Part shown: piece by piece, positions 60,355-64,000 of the stretch
Position numbering within the stretch: position 1 is the stretch's first letter
Layout: each line of letters starts with the position of its first letter
Source of the DNA: Polaribacter sp. SA4-12
GTDB lineage: Bacteria > Bacteroidota > Bacteroidia > Flavobacteriales > Flavobacteriaceae
Assembly (NCBI RefSeq): GCF_002163675.1
Contig: NZ_CP019334.1
Coordinates: forward strand, 2,089,501 to 2,153,500
Length of the DNA: 64,000 nucleotides
Direction: 5' to 3'
The notes under the pieces: model-generated
Told to the model about the DNA's origin: nothing
What the model saw: the letters and a program-made list of their open reading frames with translations, nothing else
The model's database searches: none
Made by a program: the position numbers and the translations under genes

Positions 60355-60996
60355 ATGAAAAATTTAATTACCCTATTTGCACTTGTAATTTGTGTAAATG
60401 TAACTAGCGCACAAACAAAACTATATGTTCATCCAGATGCTAAAACGTATGTTGAAAACACAAAAACAATTGCTATTTTACCTTTAAATGTACAAGTAAA
60501 ATTAAGACCAAAACAGTTAAAAGATTTTACTTCAGAACAGATTATTGAGATGGGGAAGAATGAAGCTTTAGATATTCAAAAAGCAATGTATACTTGGTTT
60601 TTAACAAGAAAAAAGCGAGGTACATTACTTGTAGAAGTACAAAATCCTAAAAGAACAAATGCTTTATTGAAGAAAAAAGGAATCGATATTCATTCATACG
60701 ATGAATATTTACCTAGCGAATTAGGTAAAATATTAGGTGTAGAAACAATAATAACTGGTTCTTATGAAACTTCTAAACCAATGTCTAATGGAGCTGCTAT
60801 TGGACTAGCTGTTTTAACTGGTGGGTTATTTGCTACAAATAGTGCAACTATGAATATGGATTTTACAAGTACTGTTGATGATGAATTAGTTGTTAATTAT
60901 CTTAAAAAAGTAAAAGGGACTCTTGGTTCTGATGCACAAGATTTAATTAATGTATTAATGAGAAAAGTTTCTCGAAGAATACCATACACTAAATAA
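60355..60996 (+). CDS. secreted protein of unknown function
   Basis: A 213-aa protein with a signal peptide ending NVTSAQ at about 20. The mature part has KTIAILPLNVQVKLRPKQLK, KKGIDIHSYDEYLPSELGKI, LGVETIITGSYETSK and a hydrophobic stretch GAAIGLAVLTGGLFA. The IAILP...LGVETIITGSY pattern resembles the alpha/beta fold of CsgG/LpoB-like periplasmic proteins, but I do not assign a family. It stands alone and has its own terminator. Confidence 0.82.
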   Translation: MKNLITLFALVICVNVTSAQTKLYVHPDAKTYVENTKTIAILPLNVQVKLRPKQLKDFTSEQIIEMGKNEALDIQKAMYTWFLTRKKRGTLLVEVQNPKRTNALLKKKGIDIHSYDEYLPSELGKILGVETIITGSYETSKPMSNGAAIGLAVLTGGLFATNSATMNMDFTSTVDDELVVNYLKKVKGTLGSDAQDLINVLMRKVSRRIPYTK

Positions 60997-61017
60997 TAAT
61001 AATATTTTATTTTTATA

Positions 61018-61041
61018 GAACCGCCAATTGGCGGTTTTTTT
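61018..61041 (+). terminator. terminator of the 60355 gene
   Basis: AACCGCCAA/TTGGCGGTT followed by seven T. Confidence 0.88.
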
Positions 61042-61123
61042 ACGCCTAAAAAAGAAGAACGTATTAAATAATCATCTATATATCAATTATATTACAAGTA
61101 GTAATGTGAAGAAAACATATTAT

Positions 61124-61155
61124 TTTGGACCACATAGGCAAATAGAAAAATATAG
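61124..61155 (-). repeat. CTATTTGCCTATGTGGTC repeat copy
   Basis: The minus strand reads CTATATTTTTCTATTTGCCTATGTGGTCCAAAA, matching the tail of the repeats at 3849-3886 and 4211-4247. Confidence 0.5.
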
Positions 61156-61170
61156 TTTTATGCATAAAAA

Positions 61171-61199
61171 AAACCTTACAGTGTTAAACTGTAAGGTTT
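61171..61199 (-). terminator. terminator of the aromatic amino acid genes
   Basis: AAACCTTACAGT/ACTGTAAGGTTT (12-bp perfect arms) followed by TTTTTTAT on the minus strand. It lies about 150 nt after the DAHP synthase stop, beyond a repeat element. Confidence 0.78.
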
Positions 61200-61254
61200 G
61201 ATTGCATATTCTAAAAGTAATTTTTAAAGAACTTCCTTTTTGGGGTTGCTCTTT

Positions 61255-61345
61255 GCGTTAAGGATTGAATGGCTTGTTTGAACTCTTTTTTGTTTCTTAA
61301 AAAACAAAAAAAGTGAGTAATGAAAGCCTGATCCTTGGGTAACGC
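61255..61345 (-). repeat. hairpin-ended dispersed element (GCGTTACCCAAGGAT...ATCCTTAACGC)
   Basis: On the minus strand the ends GCGTTACCCAAGGAT and ATCCTTAACGC are complementary apart from a 4-nt bulge. An inner TTTTTTGTTT/AAAACAAAAAA stem fills the middle. The layout GGGCGTT...GGCTTTC...ATCCTTAACGC is of a kind I recall in gaps of many flavobacterial genomes. It sits 8 nt after the DAHP synthase stop. Confidence 0.55.
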
Positions 61346-61352
61346 CCAAAAA

Positions 61353-62435
61353 TTATCCGTTTATAATCTTTTCTTGGTGATTGATAGATTCTTGGTGAAT
61401 TGCTTTAAACATTTTTAAAACAAACTCTTCACTTAAACCTTTACTGCTACCTTCTAAAACCATGTTCCCTAAGATTTCATTCCAACGTCTAGACTGTAAA
61501 ACAGCAACGTTTTGATCTTTCTTTAAACCTCCGATTTTGTCTGCAACTTCCATTCTCTTACCTAACAAACCAATTAATTGATCATCTACAACGTTAATTT
61601 GAGCTCTTAAGTTTTCTAAAGGTTCTCTGTAACTAACTGCTGTTTCTGTTTCTTTTTTGATTTTTAAGTCTTCCATTATAGCTTTTAACTTTGTTGGTGT
61701 AACTTGCTGAGCAGCATCACTCCATGCGTTTTCAGGATCGAAATGAGTTTCAATCATTAAACCATCAAAATTTAAATCTAAAGCTGTTTGAGAAACCTCT
61801 TGAATCATTTCTCTATTTCCTGTAATATGAGATGGATCGTTGATTAAAGGTAAATCTGGAAATTTATTTTGAAATTCAATCGCTAATTGCCATTCTGGAG
61901 TATTTCTATATTTTGATTTCTCATAAGTAGAAAACCCTCTGTGAATTGCTCCAAGATTTTTAATTCCTGCAGTATATAATCTTTCGATACCACCTAACCA
62001 TAAAGCTAAATCTGGATTTACTGGATTTTTTACTAATACAATTTTATCTGTACCTGCCAATGCATCTGCAATTTCTTGCATGATAAAAGGAGATACAGTA
62101 GAACGTGCACCAATCCATAATAAATCAACATCGTTTTCGATTGCTAATTTTACGTGCGCTGCGTTTGCAACTTCTGTACAGGTTTTCATACCTGTTTCTT
62201 CTTTTACTTTCTTTAACCAGTGTAAACCAATCTCACCAACACCTTCAAACATTCCTGGTCTTGTTCTTGGTTTCCAAATTCCTGCGCGGAAGTAACTTAC
62301 ATCAGAATCTTTTAATTCGTGTGCTATTTTTAAAACCTGTTCTTCGGTTTCTGCACTACAAGGCCCTGCTATTACTAGAGGATGATCTAAATTCATATCA
62401 TCCAACCATGTTCTTAATTCTTTTGTATTCTCCAT
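61353..62435 (-). CDS. bifunctional DAHP synthase / chorismate mutase
   Basis: A 360-aa fusion. Residues about 10-260 are a KdsA/AroA-type 3-deoxy-7-phosphoheptulonate synthase (LVIAGPCSAETEEQVLKIA, RAGIWKPRTRPGMFEGVG, CTEVANAAHV, LINDPSHITGNREM, FDGLMIETHFDPENAWSDA). About 270-360 is a type II chorismate mutase (LRAQINVVDDQLIGLLGKRM, KKDQNVAVLQSRRW). It performs the entry step to the shikimate pathway and a step to phenylalanine/tyrosine. The mutase may give allosteric control to the synthase, as in related fusions. It follows tyrA by 21 nt. Confidence 0.95.
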   Translation of the reverse strand: MENTKELRTWLDDMNLDHPLVIAGPCSAETEEQVLKIAHELKDSDVSYFRAGIWKPRTRPGMFEGVGEIGLHWLKKVKEETGMKTCTEVANAAHVKLAIENDVDLLWIGARSTVSPFIMQEIADALAGTDKIVLVKNPVNPDLALWLGGIERLYTAGIKNLGAIHRGFSTYEKSKYRNTPEWQLAIEFQNKFPDLPLINDPSHITGNREMIQEVSQTALDLNFDGLMIETHFDPENAWSDAAQQVTPTKLKAIMEDLKIKKETETAVSYREPLENLRAQINVVDDQLIGLLGKRMEVADKIGGLKKDQNVAVLQSRRWNEILGNMVLEGSSKGLSEEFVLKMFKAIHQESINHQEKIING

Positions 62436-62456
62436 TTTTCTACTTGTTTTGGCTTA

Positions 62457-63308
62457 TTATTTTATGCCGTTTAATATTTGCTTTATGTGATTTGTGCTAT
62501 CCATTTCGTTAAAAATTTCTTCAAAATCGTCTTTTATCATCAACTCTTTAAATTGTTGTAAATTGTTGATGTATTCTTCTAACGTTTCTATTACGTTTTC
62601 TTTATTCTGTTTAAAAATTGGTGTCCACATTGCTGGCGAACTTTTTGCCAAACGAACTGTCGACTCAAAACCTGAACCTGCCATATCAAAAATATCGCGT
62701 TCGTTTTTTGCTTTATTGATAACCGTTTTACCTAACATAAATGAACTTATGTGGGACAGGTGCGAAACATACGCAATATGCTTGTCATGAGAAACTGGGT
62801 CCATGTAACGAATACGCATTCCAATGGCTCTAAAAAGTTCTAAAGCTTTTTCTTGAAGCTTAAAAGTTGTCTTTTCTACTTCACAGATAATGTTCGTTTT
62901 TCCAACGTATAAGCCAGAAATCGCTGCTGTTGGTCCAGAATTTTCTGTTCCTGCAATTGGATGACATGCTAAAAAATTTCTTCTTTTAGGATGATGTTCA
63001 ACCACCTTACAAATTTCTTCTTTTGTTGAACCTGCATCAACAACCAAACCTGTATCAGATATTTTATCTAAAATGGTTGGTAATAATTTTACAGTTGCAT
63101 CTACAGGAATTGAGACAATTACTAGGTCTGCATTTTCTATATCGTCTAAAGTTGCTTTCTTGTCTATTAGATTTAATTCTAAAGCCTTGTTTAAGGTTTC
63201 ATCTTTTCTACTAATTCCATGAATTACAGCTTCTGGATTGTTCTTTTTAATGTCGATAGCAAAACTACCGCCAATTAAACCAATACCAATCATGTATATA
63301 TTCTTCAT
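62457..63308 (-). CDS. tyrA: prephenate dehydrogenase
   Basis: A 283-aa NAD(P)-dependent enzyme making 4-hydroxyphenylpyruvate for tyrosine. The Rossmann motif IGIGLIGGSFAIDI (about 6-19), the catalytic segment HPIAGTENSGP (His near 113) and HDKHIAYVSHLSHISSFML are conserved. Length is typical of the Bacteroidota short form without an ACT domain. It lies between the aminotransferase and the DAHP synthase fusion. Confidence 0.94.
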   Translation of the reverse strand: MKNIYMIGIGLIGGSFAIDIKKNNPEAVIHGISRKDETLNKALELNLIDKKATLDDIENADLVIVSIPVDATVKLLPTILDKISDTGLVVDAGSTKEEICKVVEHHPKRRNFLACHPIAGTENSGPTAAISGLYVGKTNIICEVEKTTFKLQEKALELFRAIGMRIRYMDPVSHDKHIAYVSHLSHISSFMLGKTVINKAKNERDIFDMAGSGFESTVRLAKSSPAMWTPIFKQNKENVIETLEEYINNLQQFKELMIKDDFEEIFNEMDSTNHIKQILNGIK

Positions 63309-63349
63309 TTTATTTTTCTCTAACCTTAAAAAAAGGAATTTTTACTTTT

Positions 63350-63385
63350 AGATTGTCTCATCATTATTTTTCTCAACGACAATCT
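63350..63385. repeat. AGATTGTC...GACAATCT inverted repeat
   Basis: 8-bp arms separated by 20 nt. It is followed on the plus strand by T-rich DNA and on the minus side by TAAAAGT. It resembles the AGATTGC family at 4280 and 42353. Confidence 0.5.
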
Positions 63386-63399
63386 TTTTTTTATTTTTC

Positions 63400-63435
63400 T
63401 GCAAACAAGCTAACTGAAAACTGCTACTGCAAACT
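63400..63435. repeat. ACTG-rich repeat stretch
   Basis: TAACTGAAAACTGCTACTGCAAACT, similar in kind to the CAGT-rich stretch at 12954-13026. It lies directly downstream of the aminotransferase stop. Confidence 0.5.
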
Positions 63436-64000
63436 CTATGACAACCTACTAATTGCTTCTTTAATTATTTCTGTTGTTACACATAATGAAAAACGAATGT
63501 ATCCTTCTCCTTGAGATCCAAAAATGGTTCCTGGTGTGATAAAAATATCATTGTCATACAATACTGAATCTGTAACTTCTTCAGATTTTTTTCCTTCAGG
63601 TATTTTTGCCCAAACAAATAAACCTGTTGCATTTTTACTATATGTTGCGTCTAACTTATCTGCTAATTGCCAAATTAGATTTCTACGTTCTTCGTAAATT
63701 TTATTTTGAGCTAAAAACCAATCATCAGATAATTGTAATGCTTCTATTGCTCCTTTTTGAATTCCGTAAAACATACCAGAATCCATATTAGACTTTACTT
63801 TTAATATTTCGTTGATATAAGTGGCTTTCCCTAAAACCATACCTACTCGCCAACCAGCCATATTAAAAGTTTTACTTAAAGAATTTAATTCTAAAGCAAT
63901 GTCTTTTGCGCCTTCTACTTGTAAAATACTGATAGGAAACTCGTTTAAAATAAAACTATACGGATTGTCATTTATAATTAAAATATTGTGCTTCTTACCA
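63436..64000 (-). CDS. PLP-dependent aminotransferase, partial (N-terminus beyond window)
   Basis: The frame is open to the right edge, so the Met at 63861 is internal, not the start. The Schiff-base Lys is in LELNSLSKTFNMAGWRVGM (fold-type I, class I/II aminotransferase), followed by the conserved C-terminal part (GLFVWAKIPEG, FITPGTIFGSQGEGYIRFSL). Upstream NDNPYSFIL carries the Asp/Tyr of the PLP site. Its position before tyrA and the DAHP synthase fusion suggests a role with aromatic amino acids, e.g. prephenate or arylpyruvate transamination. The exact substrate is inference. Confidence 0.92.
   Translation of the reverse strand, partial: GKKHNILIINDNPYSFILNEFPISILQVEGAKDIALELNSLSKTFNMAGWRVGMVLGKATYINEILKVKSNMDSGMFYGIQKGAIEALQLSDDWFLAQNKIYEERRNLIWQLADKLDATYSKNATGLFVWAKIPEGKKSEEVTDSVLYDNDIFITPGTIFGSQGEGYIRFSLCVTTEIIKEAISRLS

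Noticed and set aside
62105..62512. 135-codon plus-strand frame over the DAHP synthase/tyrA genes
   Set aside because: It is antisense to two well-conserved enzymes and rich in Leu/Ser/Phe, as expected of a reverse-strand artefact.

Overview
The window is typical chromosomal DNA of a marine member of the Flavobacteriaceae (Bacteroidota), closest in style to Polaribacter or Tenacibaculum. This rests on very low GC, a short RpoD without region 1.1, a GLPGLI-family protein, a six-gene Na+-NQR operon, several type IX secretion (T9SS) substrates with C-terminal sorting domains, a T9SS plug-family protein, DUF3857 transglutaminase-like pairs, near absence of Shine-Dalgarno sequences, and repeated TAnnTTTG -7 promoter elements directly upstream of starts. 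The genus is inference.

Layout. 1-10.7 kb: a cut-off GLPGLI protein, deoxynucleoside kinase, ECF sigma factor with a 59-aa companion, RpoD, a repeat-rich gap, rpe and a DnaQ/GIY-YIG nuclease, a tandem duplication of a CBS-domain gene, tRNA-Arg(UCG), a minus-strand run (YqeY, retropepsin-like protease, two alpha/beta hydrolases) and a 55-aa zinc-ribbon protein. 10.8-17.0 kb: nqrABCDEF, the sodium-pumping NADH dehydrogenase. 17.0-34.1 kb: the accessory-looking part, with a secreted tail-collar-like protein, a 2954-aa T9SS giant and two smaller secreted proteins that share a module with it, then a NarL-type two-component system on the other strand and a divergent T9SS plug-family gene. 34.1-44.3 kb: apaG, a DUF3667 protein whose start is not ATG, an NRDE protein, pruA, a large secreted metalloprotease, lipB, a nucleoid-associated protein and rnhB. 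44.4-52.6 kb: a porin, two small membrane proteins, a GNAT, an NhaC antiporter, a YdjM-type membrane protein, a trans-sulfuration PLP enzyme divergent from an Lrp regulator, and a CPBP protein. 52.6-64.0 kb: two DUF3857 proteins, a YceI lipoprotein, the rsgA-dtd-tatD-tcdA group, a secreted protein of unknown function, and an aromatic amino acid group (aminotransferase, tyrA, DAHP synthase/chorismate mutase) that runs off the right edge.

Central metabolism and RNA/protein maintenance genes are ordinary for the family. The sodium pump (NQR) and NhaC antiporter fit marine sodium bioenergetics. The parts most worth a second look are the T9SS cluster at 17.3-34.1 kb with a perfect 27-bp dyad just upstream of its probable promoter, two small genes below the usual length cutoff, a DUF3667 gene apparently lacking any ATG/GTG/TTG start in front of its zinc ribbon, a transglutaminase-like protein that has lost its catalytic cysteine, and several families of short dispersed repeats in the gaps.
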